Positions 6,790 through 16,420 of a stretch of 51,466 nucleotides of DNA are shown piece after piece (position 1 is the stretch's first letter; each line of letters starts with the position of its first letter). A program made the position numbers and the translations under genes. The stretch comes from a virus, in the IMG/VR virus record IMGVR_UViG_3300042565_001652, positions 1 through 51,466 of that record; one strand, given 5' to 3'. The notes below the pieces were generated by a model. That model saw nothing but the letters and a program-made list of their open reading frames with translations. It had not been told where the DNA came from and did not search any database.

Positions 6790-8280
6790 ATGGAGTTACC
6801 AAAGTTAAAAAAAATTGATCCAAACAAGCCAGCAAAAAAGAAAATTTTATTGTTAGCAGATGATTTTCGTTTACCATCCGGTATTGGAACAATTAGCAAA
6901 GAAATTATTTTCAGCACAGTTAAAGAATTTGATTGGGTTCAAATTGGAGCTGCAATCAATCATCCGGATGCTGGCAAGGCATTTGATTTGTCTGCAGAAA
7001 TTGCCCAAGAAACTGGGGTAGAAGATGCATCAGTTAAATTGATACCATATAATGGATATGGCGACCGAAATATTTTATTTGCGGTACTAAATCAAGAAAA
7101 GCCTGATGCTATTCTTCATTTCACCGATCCTCGTTATTGGACTTGGTTGTATGCGATCGAACATGAAATCAAAACAACCTTTGGTATTCCTATTACCTAT
7201 TATTCAATTTGGGATGATTTACCATATCCAATGTGGAATGCCCCATATTACGGTAGTTGTGATATGATTATGGGAATTAGCAAACAGTCTGATAATATCC
7301 ATAAAGAAGTGCTTAAACAGAACGGATTTGGTGTTGTAGATTACGACAACGGAGATTCAGTACCTGCAGATATTAAATGGAATGATGCAATCACCGGTTT
7401 CGTGCCTCACGGATTAAATCATAACACGTTCAAACCATTAGAAGCTACAAATCCAGCATACGCAACAATGTTTGAAAGAATTAAAAAACAAAATGATGTA
7501 GACTTTGTAGTATTTTGGAATAACCGAAACATCCGAAGAAAACAGCCAGGTGATGTAATATTAGCATTCAAACACTTTACAGATCAACTACCAGAAGATA
7601 AACGATCTAAAGTTGCATTACTAATGCATACGCAACCAATCGACGAAAATGGAACCGATTTACGTGCAGTAGCAAAAGTACTTGCCCCGCAATGTAAAAT
7701 TATTTTTTCAGAACAAAAATTATCTGGAACGGATCTAAACGCAATGTATAATGTTGCAGATGTAGTGGTAAATATTGGTTCTAATGAAGGTTGGGGTCTA
7801 AGTTCAACCGAAGCAATATTAGCTGGAATCCCGATTATTAACAACGTAACTGGCGGATTGCAAGATCAATGTGGGTTCGTAGATGAAAATGGCGAATGGA
7901 TTTGTTTTAACGGAGAGTTTTCTACAAATCACACCGGTAAATATAAAAAACATGGATCTTGGGTAAAACCAGTATTTCCAACCAACCGTTCATTGCAAGG
8001 ATCACCAGCAACACCATATATTTTTGATGATAGAGCTCAATTTGAAGATGTTTCAGACGCAATCATGTATTGGTATCAAATGTCTAAATTAGAAAGAGAC
8101 ACGAGAGGATTAGCAGGAAGACAATGGGCTTTAGAAAACGGATTAACGGCAGAGCAAATGGGTAATAAAATGATTGATATGTATCGTTATTTGTTTACCG
8201 CATATAAACAACCAAGACCTTCATACACATTACACCAAGTACAGCCAACAGAATATAAACAAACAGGAATAGTAGCATAA
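6790..8280 (+). CDS. Glycosyltransferase, GT-B fold (GT4-like)
   Basis: This 496-residue protein is the first of the glycan operon. It shows an N-terminal Rossmann start with LPSGIGTISKEI (28-39), a middle segment NNRNIRRKQPGDVILAF typical of the donor-domain entry, and the E-x7-E motif EGWGLSSTE (Glu333, Glu341) that binds the nucleotide sugar in retaining GT4 enzymes. The first residues MELPKLKKID are not part of the fold and recur near the C-terminus of the next glycosyltransferase. The donor and acceptor cannot be told from sequence. It overlaps the next ATG by one base. Confidence 0.85.
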   Translation: MELPKLKKIDPNKPAKKKILLLADDFRLPSGIGTISKEIIFSTVKEFDWVQIGAAINHPDAGKAFDLSAEIAQETGVEDASVKLIPYNGYGDRNILFAVLNQEKPDAILHFTDPRYWTWLYAIEHEIKTTFGIPITYYSIWDDLPYPMWNAPYYGSCDMIMGISKQSDNIHKEVLKQNGFGVVDYDNGDSVPADIKWNDAITGFVPHGLNHNTFKPLEATNPAYATMFERIKKQNDVDFVVFWNNRNIRRKQPGDVILAFKHFTDQLPEDKRSKVALLMHTQPIDENGTDLRAVAKVLAPQCKIIFSEQKLSGTDLNAMYNVADVVVNIGSNEGWGLSSTEAILAGIPIINNVTGGLQDQCGFVDENGEWICFNGEFSTNHTGKYKKHGSWVKPVFPTNRSLQGSPATPYIFDDRAQFEDVSDAIMYWYQMSKLERDTRGLAGRQWALENGLTAEQMGNKMIDMYRYLFTAYKQPRPSYTLHQVQPTEYKQTGIVA

Positions 8281-9545
8281 TGAGAAACGTAGTTATAGCA
8301 TCACCAGTAGCAACACAAAGTGGTTATGGACATCATGCACGTGAAATTATCACGAATATTATAGAACAAAAATCAGATGAATGGGATGTAAAATTAGTAT
8401 CATTGCCATGGGGAGCGACTCCAATGTCATATCCATTGGTACCTGATTTGCAACGAAGAATCATTCCGTTGCCACTAACACAGCAACCTGACATATGGAT
8501 TCAAATTTCTGTTCCTAATGAATTACAACCAGTAGGTAAATACAATATCGGAGTAACTGCAGGAACCGAAGGAGATATTTGCCCGGAGGATTGGATTGAT
8601 AAATTAAATGCCATGCAATTAATTATTGTTCCGAGTGAATTTACTAAAACAGTGTTTATTGAAACTTCTAAAAAGCATAACAAACCATTAACTGTTAAAA
8701 TAGAGGTAATTCCAGAATATTTTGTTGAGACGGTTTATAATAATAAAGATGTTGTAGCATCAGTACCTGCATTGGATGACATTAAAGAGTCTTGGGCGTA
8801 TTTATCAGTTGGTCATTGGTTGCAAGGACAAATCGGTGAGGATCGAAAAAATATTTCTGGACTTGTGCATTGTTTTTTCAATACATTCAAAAATACAAAA
8901 GATATGCCGGCCTTAATATTAAAAACGAGTGGGGCTACTTATAGTATAATGGATCGAATGGATATTGAATCCAAAGTATTACAGATACGAGATATGTTCG
9001 GTAACGCAAAACTTCCAAATGTATATGTATTGCATGGTGAGTTGACAGATGCTGAAATGAATGCATTGTATAATCATAGCAAAGTAAAAGCAATGGTAAC
9101 ATTTACTAAATCTGAAGGATTTGGTCGACCATTATTAGAATTTTCTACAACCGGTAAACCTATTATAGCACCGCATTATTCTGGACAAGCTGATTTCTTG
9201 AAAAAAGATTTTATATGTGAATTGCCAGGCGGATTAACACCAATTCATGCATCTGCACAAAATCCATTTTTAATTGGAGATGCAAAATGGTTTACTCCTG
9301 ATTATACATACGCCGGCAAGATGTTGCAGGATGTTCGTAAAAACTACAAGAAATGGTGTGATTTAGCAAAACGACAAAGATACTTTGTTAATAGCACATT
9401 TACTAAAACTGCTGTATCAGATATCTATAAGAACGTATTACAGCACATAGAAGAAATGGTAGCAAAGATACCAAAGCCAGTAGAACTTAAGTTACCGCAG
9501 CTAAAAAAGATAGAATTGCCTAAGTTACAAAAGGTTGGAGAATAA
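8280..9545 (+). CDS. Glycosyltransferase, GT-B fold (GT4-like)
   Basis: A 421-residue retaining-type glycosyltransferase. It opens with VVIASPVATQSGYGHHAREI, a GT-B N-terminal loop, and has EGFGRPLLE (Glu279 to Glu287) as the donor-site E-x7-E motif, followed by GKPIIAPHYSGQADFL. The last 25 residues form a lysine/leucine tail containing LPQLKKIELPKLQK, much like the N-terminal extension of the preceding enzyme, perhaps for pairing. TAATG links the two genes. Confidence 0.85.
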   Translation: MRNVVIASPVATQSGYGHHAREIITNIIEQKSDEWDVKLVSLPWGATPMSYPLVPDLQRRIIPLPLTQQPDIWIQISVPNELQPVGKYNIGVTAGTEGDICPEDWIDKLNAMQLIIVPSEFTKTVFIETSKKHNKPLTVKIEVIPEYFVETVYNNKDVVASVPALDDIKESWAYLSVGHWLQGQIGEDRKNISGLVHCFFNTFKNTKDMPALILKTSGATYSIMDRMDIESKVLQIRDMFGNAKLPNVYVLHGELTDAEMNALYNHSKVKAMVTFTKSEGFGRPLLEFSTTGKPIIAPHYSGQADFLKKDFICELPGGLTPIHASAQNPFLIGDAKWFTPDYTYAGKMLQDVRKNYKKWCDLAKRQRYFVNSTFTKTAVSDIYKNVLQHIEEMVAKIPKPVELKLPQLKKIELPKLQKVGE

Positions 9546-9568
9546 TTTAAAATAACGTATTATATATT

Positions 9569-10216
9569 ATGAAAATAAGTTATGCTGTAACCGTTTGTGA
9601 TGAATTTATAGAAATTCAACGATTGTTAGCGTTTTTGTTAGAACATAAACAACCTCATGACGAAATCGTTATTCAAATGGATTTGTCTGTAGCTGATCTT
9701 AATAGTATGTCAGAAGCTAAAAAATTAGTTTGGCAGTATATCATGAAACATAATGAACAAGGGCATTGCCGAGTTATATTTAACCCATTAAATAGCGATT
9801 TCTCAGCATTTAAAAATCATTTAACCCAACAATGTACCGGAGATTATATCTTCCAAATTGATGCTGATGAATACCCATCAGAGGATTTAATTAAACATTT
9901 ACATGAGCTTTTAGAATTAAATCCTGAAATGGATATTTTCTTAGTACCACGAGTAAACACAGTTGAGGGTTTAACACCTGAACATATTCAACAATGGGGC
10001 TGGAAAGTAAACGAAAAAGGTTGGGTTAATTGGCCTGATTTTCAATGGCGTATTTGGAGAAATGTACCTGAAATTAAATGGATAAATAAAGTACATGAGC
10101 GGTTGGATGGGTTCAAAACATATACTATTCTACCAGATGTAGAATATTTTGCTTTATATCACCCAAAAACAATTGACCGACAAGAAAAACAAAATAATTT
10201 TTACAATACATTATGA
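9569..10216 (+). CDS. Glycosyltransferase family 2-like protein
   Basis: A 215-residue GT-A-type protein starting with MKISYAVTVCDEFIEIQRLL. It has the acidic metal/donor motif DADEYPSEDL (from FQIDADEYP) and the downstream FQWRIWRNVPEIKWINKVHE segment common in GT2 family members that resemble WaaE/beta-glucosyltransferases. It is short but complete for a stand-alone GT2 domain. The gene follows a 23-base AT-rich gap without a Shine-Dalgarno sequence and overlaps the next gene by four bases. Confidence 0.8.
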   Translation: MKISYAVTVCDEFIEIQRLLAFLLEHKQPHDEIVIQMDLSVADLNSMSEAKKLVWQYIMKHNEQGHCRVIFNPLNSDFSAFKNHLTQQCTGDYIFQIDADEYPSEDLIKHLHELLELNPEMDIFLVPRVNTVEGLTPEHIQQWGWKVNEKGWVNWPDFQWRIWRNVPEIKWINKVHERLDGFKTYTILPDVEYFALYHPKTIDRQEKQNNFYNTL

Positions 10217-11598
10217 TTAATAAAACGTACACTGATTTAGAACGAGAATTCATAGATTCTAAAGATTTAAAAGTAGAAGATATTTTAAATCTAGTAGAAA
10301 AGTTCATCAAACATAAAGAATCATCTAAAACATGGGAAGCTGGTAAAGATTTAGTTCAATATGCTGGAAATTATTTTGATGAAAAAGAATATATAGCAGC
10401 AGTTAAAACATTACTAGGAGGATGGTTAGTTTTAGGACAAGAAGGTATACGTTTCGAATCCAGATTTCCTAAACGGTTAGGTAAAAAATTAGGAATTTTA
10501 ACGAACAGTGGATCTAGTGCAAATTTATTAATGTTAGCAGCATTAACCTCAAAACGAGGTATGAATTTGCCAAAAGGAACTAAAGTATTAACTCCAATTG
10601 CTGGATTTCCTACAACAATTAATCCTATTTTGCAGTTAGGATTTACTCCGGTATTTGTGGATATTGAATTAGAATCTTTAAATTTAAATTTAGATCAAGT
10701 AGAACAAAAATTAAAAGAAGATCCGGATATTAAAGTTATAACATTTGCACATGTTTTAGGAAATCCTCCTAATATGGATCGTTTAATGGAATTGGTTGAA
10801 AAATACAATTTAATTTTATTAGAAGATTGCTGCGATGCATTAGGTTCAAAATACAAAGATCAGCCATTAGGAACATATGGCAAAATGGCCAGTTGTTCAT
10901 TTTATCCAGCACATCATATTACTATGGGTGAAGGCGGTTTTGTTGCATGTAATGATTTAGAAACGGAGCGAATTTTAAGAAGTTTTAGAGATTGGGGTCG
11001 AGGCTGTTATTGTGTAGGAAAACAAAATCAGTTAGAATGCGGAATGTGTAATCAACGATTTAATAATTGGTTACCAGCTCTGCCAAATGACGTATTTGAC
11101 CATAAATATGTTTACGAAGAAATTGGTTATAATTTAAAACCAATAGAAATGCAAGCTGCTATGGCATTTGTGCAAATGCAAAAATTAGAAGAAATAGGTC
11201 AAATTCGAAGAAAAAATCACGCATTAATTGTTGATATTTTTAAATCATATGAACAATTCTTTTATTTACCAAAAGCAACAGAACACGCAGATCCAGATTG
11301 GTTTGCTGTAGCATTAACGGTAAAAGATGGTGCTGGATTTACGAGAGCCGAATTTTGTCAATTTTTAGAATCACACAAAATACAAACACGGCCATATTTT
11401 GCTGGTAATATTATGTTACAGCCAGCATATCAAGGATTAATGGATCCTGAACAAGTAATCAATGATTTTCCAATAGCCAGAAAAGTTACAACCGATACAT
11501 TCTTTTTAGGTTGTAGTCCAGTTATTACAGAAGAACAAATTGCATATATTAAAACAATTGTAGATAAATTTTTTAATTTTAATTTTAAGAATAAATAA
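10213..11598 (+). CDS. E1-type (RfbH/DdhC-like) NDP-4-keto-6-deoxyhexose 3-dehydrase
   Basis: This 461-residue protein belongs to the DegT/DnrJ/EryC1 aminotransferase family, but the PLP-binding lysine is replaced: residues 229-242 read SFYPAHHITMGEGG, with His234 where lysine should be. That change marks the E1 dehydrases of 3,6-dideoxyhexose synthesis, which remove the C3 hydroxyl using PMP and a 2Fe-2S cluster. Cys207, Cys265 (57 residues between), Cys267 and Cys276 nearly reproduce the E1 cluster spacing. Length also fits E1 (about 437). E1 normally needs a reductase partner, which is not in this window. Substrate could be a GDP- or CDP-sugar, given the adjacent GDP-mannose dehydratase. 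Confidence 0.85.
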   Translation: MINKTYTDLEREFIDSKDLKVEDILNLVEKFIKHKESSKTWEAGKDLVQYAGNYFDEKEYIAAVKTLLGGWLVLGQEGIRFESRFPKRLGKKLGILTNSGSSANLLMLAALTSKRGMNLPKGTKVLTPIAGFPTTINPILQLGFTPVFVDIELESLNLNLDQVEQKLKEDPDIKVITFAHVLGNPPNMDRLMELVEKYNLILLEDCCDALGSKYKDQPLGTYGKMASCSFYPAHHITMGEGGFVACNDLETERILRSFRDWGRGCYCVGKQNQLECGMCNQRFNNWLPALPNDVFDHKYVYEEIGYNLKPIEMQAAMAFVQMQKLEEIGQIRRKNHALIVDIFKSYEQFFYLPKATEHADPDWFAVALTVKDGAGFTRAEFCQFLESHKIQTRPYFAGNIMLQPAYQGLMDPEQVINDFPIARKVTTDTFFLGCSPVITEEQIAYIKTIVDKFFNFNFKNK

Positions 11599-12575
11599 TG
11601 AAAAAGAAACGAGCATTAATTACAGGTATCGGCGGGATGGATGGATCTCATTTAGCCGAATTTTTATTATCAAAAGATTATGAAGTATTTGGATTAGAAC
11701 GAAGAAAAAGTACACCATATACTCCGAATTTATTCAAAGTATCCGATCAAATTCATATGTTGAAAGGAGATTTATCGGATCAAAATTCATTAGTTCGCGC
11801 AGTTAAAGATAGCGAACCGCATGAAGTTTATAATTTAGGAGCACAATCCTTTGCTGGAGAAAGTTGGGGAACACCGGAACAAACTTCAGATATAACCGGT
11901 TTAGGTGCATTACGCGTTTTAGAAGCTATTCGCGAATATGGAAATAAAAACACTAAATTTTATCAAGCATCGTCATCTGAAATGTTTGGTAAAAAAGGTG
12001 GAACTGCTAATGAATTAACAGATTTTCATCCATGTTCGCCATACGGTGTAGCAAAATTATATGCGTATTGGATTACTAAAAACTATCGAGAAAGTTATGG
12101 TATGTTTGCAGTAAATGGAATTTTATTCAATCATGAATCAGAACGTAGGGGTGTAGAATTTGTAACACGAAAAATTACTGATGGAGTTGCTCGTATACAT
12201 TTAGGATTAGCAGATCATATAACATTAGGAAATATCGAATCTAAAAGAGATTGGGGATATGCGCCTGATTACGTAGAAGGAATGTGGATGATGCTTCAAC
12301 AAGATACTCCGGAAGATTTTGTTTTAGCAACTGGTAAAACATATTCAATTAAAGAATTTTTAGATTATTCATTTGCGTGTATTGGAATTGATAATTGGAG
12401 TAAATTTGTTAAATTTGACAGTAAATTATTACGTCCAGTAGATCCGATGTGTTTATTAGGCGATGCATCAAAAGCAAAAGAAAAATTAGGATGGGAACCT
12501 AAAACCAGTTTGGAACAAATGGTTAATATAATGGTAACTAATGATATTAATTTATTAAAAAATAATATAAAGTAA
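11598..12575 (+). CDS. gmd: GDP-mannose 4,6-dehydratase-like SDR
   Basis: A 325-residue extended short-chain dehydrogenase. The nucleotide-binding loop is ITGIGGMDGSHLAEFLL (GMD-type GxxGxDG), followed by NLGAQSFAGESW, the SSSEMFG catalytic Ser/Thr-Glu region and the YGVAKLYAYW catalytic Tyr-x3-Lys. NHESERRG and the terminal RPVDPMCLLGDASKAKEKLGW are also typical of GMD. It should convert GDP-mannose to GDP-4-keto-6-deoxymannose, the precursor of fucose, perosamine and colitose-type sugars. The ATG overlaps the stop of the dehydrase gene, which implies that its product feeds that enzyme. Confidence 0.88.
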   Translation: MKKKRALITGIGGMDGSHLAEFLLSKDYEVFGLERRKSTPYTPNLFKVSDQIHMLKGDLSDQNSLVRAVKDSEPHEVYNLGAQSFAGESWGTPEQTSDITGLGALRVLEAIREYGNKNTKFYQASSSEMFGKKGGTANELTDFHPCSPYGVAKLYAYWITKNYRESYGMFAVNGILFNHESERRGVEFVTRKITDGVARIHLGLADHITLGNIESKRDWGYAPDYVEGMWMMLQQDTPEDFVLATGKTYSIKEFLDYSFACIGIDNWSKFVKFDSKLLRPVDPMCLLGDASKAKEKLGWEPKTSLEQMVNIMVTNDINLLKNNIK

Positions 12576-12579
12576 ATAT

Positions 12580-13812
12580 ATGGAAAATAACATCAAAGTT
12601 GTAAATTTAGGCGAACATTATGTTTCGGATTTTATTAAATCAGAATCCGACTATACCGGCCGAGAAAAATATAGTTTAGATTTAGTATTAAACACTGAAA
12701 TTGGCGCTGCTAGATTAACGGGAATGCCACCAAATGAAACGATGTGGGGTAAGTATTGGTATCGTTCCGGAATTAATGCTACTATGACTAAAGAATTAGG
12801 AAACATTGTAGATGAAATAACATCTCGAGTAAAACATCAATCAGGTGACATATGGTTAGATATTGCATGTAATGATGGAACTTTATTAAAGCAAGTACCT
12901 GATACTTATAGTAAAATAGGTATCGATCCTGCAGATGATACTTTTGTTAACGAATCATCTAAAGTAGCTACGATTGTACAAGATTATTTTAGTTACGACG
13001 CATATCAACGTACGGGGTATGGCGATAAAAAAGTCAAAGTTATAACGACGATTGCTATGTTTTACGATCTATTAGATCCGCATCCTTTTATTAATGATGT
13101 TTGTAAAATATTAGATGATAATGGAATATGGGTATTACAATTGTCATATACTCCATTAATGATTAAACAATTGGCATTTGATAATATTTGTCACGAACAC
13201 GCATATTATCATTCAATTGGTTCATTTAAAAAATTATTTGAGAGTCACGGATTAAAAATAGTCGACTGCAGTTTAAATGATGTTAATGGAGGTAGTTTCC
13301 GAGTTTATGTACAAAAAGAAACAGCTGACGTTACATCATTTGGTACTAGTCCATTAAGAGATGTATGTAAATTTAGAGTAGATTCGTTACTAGAATATGA
13401 AACTACATTCTATAATATGAATGATTTAAATATATGGAAAAAGTTTCAGTCGGATATTGAAGAACTTAAAGAACAAACCGTAAACTTTATTAAACAAGAA
13501 AAAGCTAAAGGTAAAGTAATTTGCGGATATGGCGCATCGACAAAAGGAAATACATTATTACAATGGTTTGGATTGGATCATACAATGATAGATGCAATTG
13601 CAGAACGTTCCCCATATAAATTTGGATTAAAAACAATTGGAACTAATATTCCTATTTTATCGGAAGAAGAAGTTAGAGCAATGAAGCCAGATTATATGTT
13701 AGTACTTCCGTGGCATTTTATATCTGAATTTGTACAAAGAGAAGATGAATATTTGTCAAATGGTGGTAAATTTATCGTTCCATGTCCTAAGTTTGAGATA
13801 ATTGGAAAATAA
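12580..13812 (+). CDS. Sugar C-methyltransferase (SAM-dependent)
   Basis: This 410-residue protein combines a class I methyltransferase domain (motif I LDIACNDGTLL at 93-103) with a C-terminal domain containing GYGASTKGNTLLQWFGL, as in NDP-hexose C-methyltransferases of the TylC3/TcaB9 group. CHEHAYYHS (204-211) carries the conserved catalytic His/Glu-type motif. The N-terminal zinc-binding module often found in this family is missing, so this form is shorter at that end. It probably adds a branch methyl to a keto-sugar made by the preceding two enzymes. Confidence 0.8.
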   Translation: MENNIKVVNLGEHYVSDFIKSESDYTGREKYSLDLVLNTEIGAARLTGMPPNETMWGKYWYRSGINATMTKELGNIVDEITSRVKHQSGDIWLDIACNDGTLLKQVPDTYSKIGIDPADDTFVNESSKVATIVQDYFSYDAYQRTGYGDKKVKVITTIAMFYDLLDPHPFINDVCKILDDNGIWVLQLSYTPLMIKQLAFDNICHEHAYYHSIGSFKKLFESHGLKIVDCSLNDVNGGSFRVYVQKETADVTSFGTSPLRDVCKFRVDSLLEYETTFYNMNDLNIWKKFQSDIEELKEQTVNFIKQEKAKGKVICGYGASTKGNTLLQWFGLDHTMIDAIAERSPYKFGLKTIGTNIPILSEEEVRAMKPDYMLVLPWHFISEFVQREDEYLSNGGKFIVPCPKFEIIGK

Positions 13813-14732
13813 TGAAAATATACTACATAAATAGTAAACAAAAAAATTGCGGGGTGTATCAATACGGGTTACGTATCTGGGATACCCTGCAACATTGCGA
13901 TTTGGATATTGAGTATTTTGAAATAGAAACGTTGCAAGATTTTAATCAGTTAAATTTATCTCAAGTTAACGTATTGTTGTTTAATTGGATTGAAGGTGGT
14001 CCTACTGGGCCATATGGTTGGTTAAATCATGGACTTCTTCAACATGTAAAAAATAATTTTCCGGATTTAAATACAGTAACAATAATGCATACGCCAGATT
14101 TTCATACTGCTACGTTTGATTATTATATTGATCAAGATCCATTAAAAAATGGTTTTACGAGACCATTATATAAATACGATCTTAGTAAACCTAAACCAAA
14201 ACACGATGTTGTACATATTGGCTCATTTGGGTTTGCTGGAGAACGTAAAGGTTTTGATGACTTAGTAAAATTAGTAAACGATCAATTTGAAAATGCACAA
14301 ATTAATATTCATATTACTAGAGCATATTATGGCGATAATGACGGTATCGGTCAAAATGCAGATATTGAAAGAATGAGATCGGTACTGTTAAAACCTGGAA
14401 TTAAATTAAATATTACTACTGAGTTTCTTTCAAATGAAGAAATTTTAGATTTTTGTTATAACAATGATTTAATGGCATTTGCATATCGATATGGCCGCGA
14501 CATTTCTGGAGTTCCTGATTATGTAATATCTACTAATACGCCATTAGCAATTACCAATGTAGGTATGTTTAATCCGGTGTACGATCCTAATATAGATATG
14601 GCATTACATACATTACCAGAAATATTAGAATTTAATAAAACAACTAACTATGTAGAAAAATTGCGGAAAGAATGGTCTCAGGAAAATTTAATTGATACAT
14701 TTAAACGTTTAATAGAATTCGTAACAGCATGA
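13812..14732 (+). CDS. Glycosyltransferase-like protein (GT-B)
   Basis: A 306-residue protein starting MKIYYINSKQKNCGVYQYG, a loop like that of GT4 acceptor domains, with a donor-domain entry HIGSFGFAGERKGFDDLVKL. The C-terminal part (NDLMAFAYRYGRDISGVPDY then NTPLAITNVGMFNPVYD) takes the place of the E-x7-E region but lacks the second Glu. It is therefore a divergent member. It overlaps the methyltransferase stop by one base (TAATG) and the next gene by four. Confidence 0.7.
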   Translation: MKIYYINSKQKNCGVYQYGLRIWDTLQHCDLDIEYFEIETLQDFNQLNLSQVNVLLFNWIEGGPTGPYGWLNHGLLQHVKNNFPDLNTVTIMHTPDFHTATFDYYIDQDPLKNGFTRPLYKYDLSKPKPKHDVVHIGSFGFAGERKGFDDLVKLVNDQFENAQINIHITRAYYGDNDGIGQNADIERMRSVLLKPGIKLNITTEFLSNEEILDFCYNNDLMAFAYRYGRDISGVPDYVISTNTPLAITNVGMFNPVYDPNIDMALHTLPEILEFNKTTNYVEKLRKEWSQENLIDTFKRLIEFVTA

Positions 14733-15320
14733 AAACATATTCACAAGTATACCAAGATCAATTTGCACTAAAACTTATTGGGAACGCCGGGTTTTTTGTA
14801 GATATTGGCGCCGGATTTGATCACACTGGAAGCTGGTTGGAAAGGCGTATGTATTGACGGAGACCCAGCATCAGCAACAAATCGTCGTAATGTAAGTATA
14901 AATTCGGATGTATTAACTGTTCTTATACCTCAAACGGAATTACGAGATATTTTTAATTTTTATGAAGTGCCAACCGTAATTGATTACATATCATTAGATA
15001 TCGATCCAACATCAATCGTTGGATTAGAAAATTTTCCATTTGATTCGTATGAATTTAAAATAATGACATTTGAACATGATTTTTATGCTGGCGGCAATGA
15101 GTCTAAAACAAAATCATATGATATTTTATCATCAAAAGGATATATTCGATTATGCGACGATGTTAAAGCACCAAATGGTAGTTTAGGATTATGGGATGAT
15201 ACTAATTACTTCGAAGATTGGTGGATTAATCCAAAATATTTTTCAAATGAATTTATATCGAATAATTACTTTGAAAAATGCACTGGACTTCATATTATAG
15301 AAAATATTAAAAATAAATAA
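14729..15320 (+). pseudogene. FkbM-type methyltransferase interrupted by a frameshift
   Basis: ATG 14729 opens MKTYSQVYQDQFALKLIG, a normal FkbM start, and runs through FFVDIGAGFDH before ending at TGA 14852. The +1 frame takes over at about 14811-14831 with LEAGWKGVCIDGDP, the standard FkbM motif, and continues through DYISLDIDP and FKIMTFEHDF to 15320. The joined product would have roughly 195 residues. In intact relatives several residues separate the GAG and LE motifs, so a small out-of-frame deletion is likely. It may be a broken gene, a sequencing or assembly error, or a ribosomal shift. FkbM enzymes O-methylate sugars. Confidence 0.7.
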
Positions 15321-15326
15321 CGTTAT

Positions 15327-15677
15327 ATGTTAAAGATTAGTTTAGATGAATCGTATGTATTTGATTTACTATCAATTTATGAAGTAAAATTAGAAAACAG
15401 TACCGGCATTGTCAATAAAAAATTAAACACTTCATATCAGTTATTAAGTGATGAAATAATAAATCAAATAGGAATCGATAAATTTAATCAAATAAAAACT
15501 AGCATCGAATATGAAATGTTACGAAATACCAATGCATTAGTGTTTGAATTAGTCGACAGAGCACATGAATCTGAATTATCTACTATAACTGCTAAAGCAA
15601 ATTACGACCGGTATTTAAAAAAAATAGCAATACAAGAAAAATTTTTCGAAACTGAATATACTGAGATAAAATTATGA
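15327..15677 (+). CDS. Hypothetical protein in glycan operon (116 aa)
   Basis: A 116-residue, mostly helical protein that opens MLKISLDESYVFDLLSIYEVK. The pattern of an N-terminal strand, a Leu-Ser-Ile-Tyr-Glu-Val-Lys helix and further helices resembles, weakly, the DUF6165 proteins found in lipopolysaccharide clusters. There is no signal peptide or membrane segment. It overlaps the following glycosyltransferase by four bases. Confidence 0.55.
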   Translation: MLKISLDESYVFDLLSIYEVKLENSTGIVNKKLNTSYQLLSDEIINQIGIDKFNQIKTSIEYEMLRNTNALVFELVDRAHESELSTITAKANYDRYLKKIAIQEKFFETEYTEIKL

Positions 15678-16420
15678 AGTTTTTAATGGGAGGCAAATTA
15701 GGTGATTTTGTTCATTCATTATTTGCTGTAAAAAATTTATGCGAACTTCATAATGAGCCGGCTGATTTATACATGTACGACATAGGATGGGAATTTGGAA
15801 TTGAAAATACATATCAAGAGTTGTATGATATAATTATGCAACAGCCATATATTAAAAGTTTCGGAATATATGATAATTACGTTAAACATGAAGTTCCGGC
15901 GGAATATATTGATTTAGGACGATATATTGACTCAGAACTATTATATCAAACGTGTTGGTCAAATATTTATCAAAACATGTTTAAATTTACGATAAATGGC
16001 GACTATAAATGGTTAACGTATAATAAACTCGATACCATTTTACAAAACAAAATATTAATACAACGTAAAGCTAATGTAATGCGTAATCCAGATTTTCCAT
16101 ATGAACGATTAATTGATCATTATGGTAAAGACAACGTATTATTTATTTCGTCTACCATTAATGATTATAATGAATTTCCGTATAAACATTTAGTTGAATT
16201 TTACAAGGTAACAACTTTAGATGAATGGTTTACTTCTATTAATTCATGTAACATGTTAATCGCAAATTTATCAGCCCCAGCCGCTATAGGACATGCATTA
16301 GACAAAAAAAGAATTATTGAATTACCAAATCAAATAGATTTTATGCATTGTATTGGAGAAGAACGATATTCTGATAATGTTTATTGGTTTTTAAATGAAA
16401 ATACGCACAATTTAGTATGA
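15674..16420 (+). CDS. Glycosyltransferase-like protein (GT9/GT-B type)
   Basis: This 248-residue protein begins MKFLMGGKLGDFVHSLFAVK, the GxxGD(x)hxsh loop of heptosyltransferase-like (GT9) enzymes. Near the C-terminus, TSINSCNMLIANLSAPAAIG followed by HALDKKRIIELP matches the donor-site region where GT9 proteins carry a D-x-x-x-x-H/A motif. It is shorter than typical GT9 enzymes (about 330-350), so part of the fold is reduced. Substrates are unknown. Confidence 0.65.
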   Translation: MKFLMGGKLGDFVHSLFAVKNLCELHNEPADLYMYDIGWEFGIENTYQELYDIIMQQPYIKSFGIYDNYVKHEVPAEYIDLGRYIDSELLYQTCWSNIYQNMFKFTINGDYKWLTYNKLDTILQNKILIQRKANVMRNPDFPYERLIDHYGKDNVLFISSTINDYNEFPYKHLVEFYKVTTLDEWFTSINSCNMLIANLSAPAAIGHALDKKRIIELPNQIDFMHCIGEERYSDNVYWFLNENTHNLV

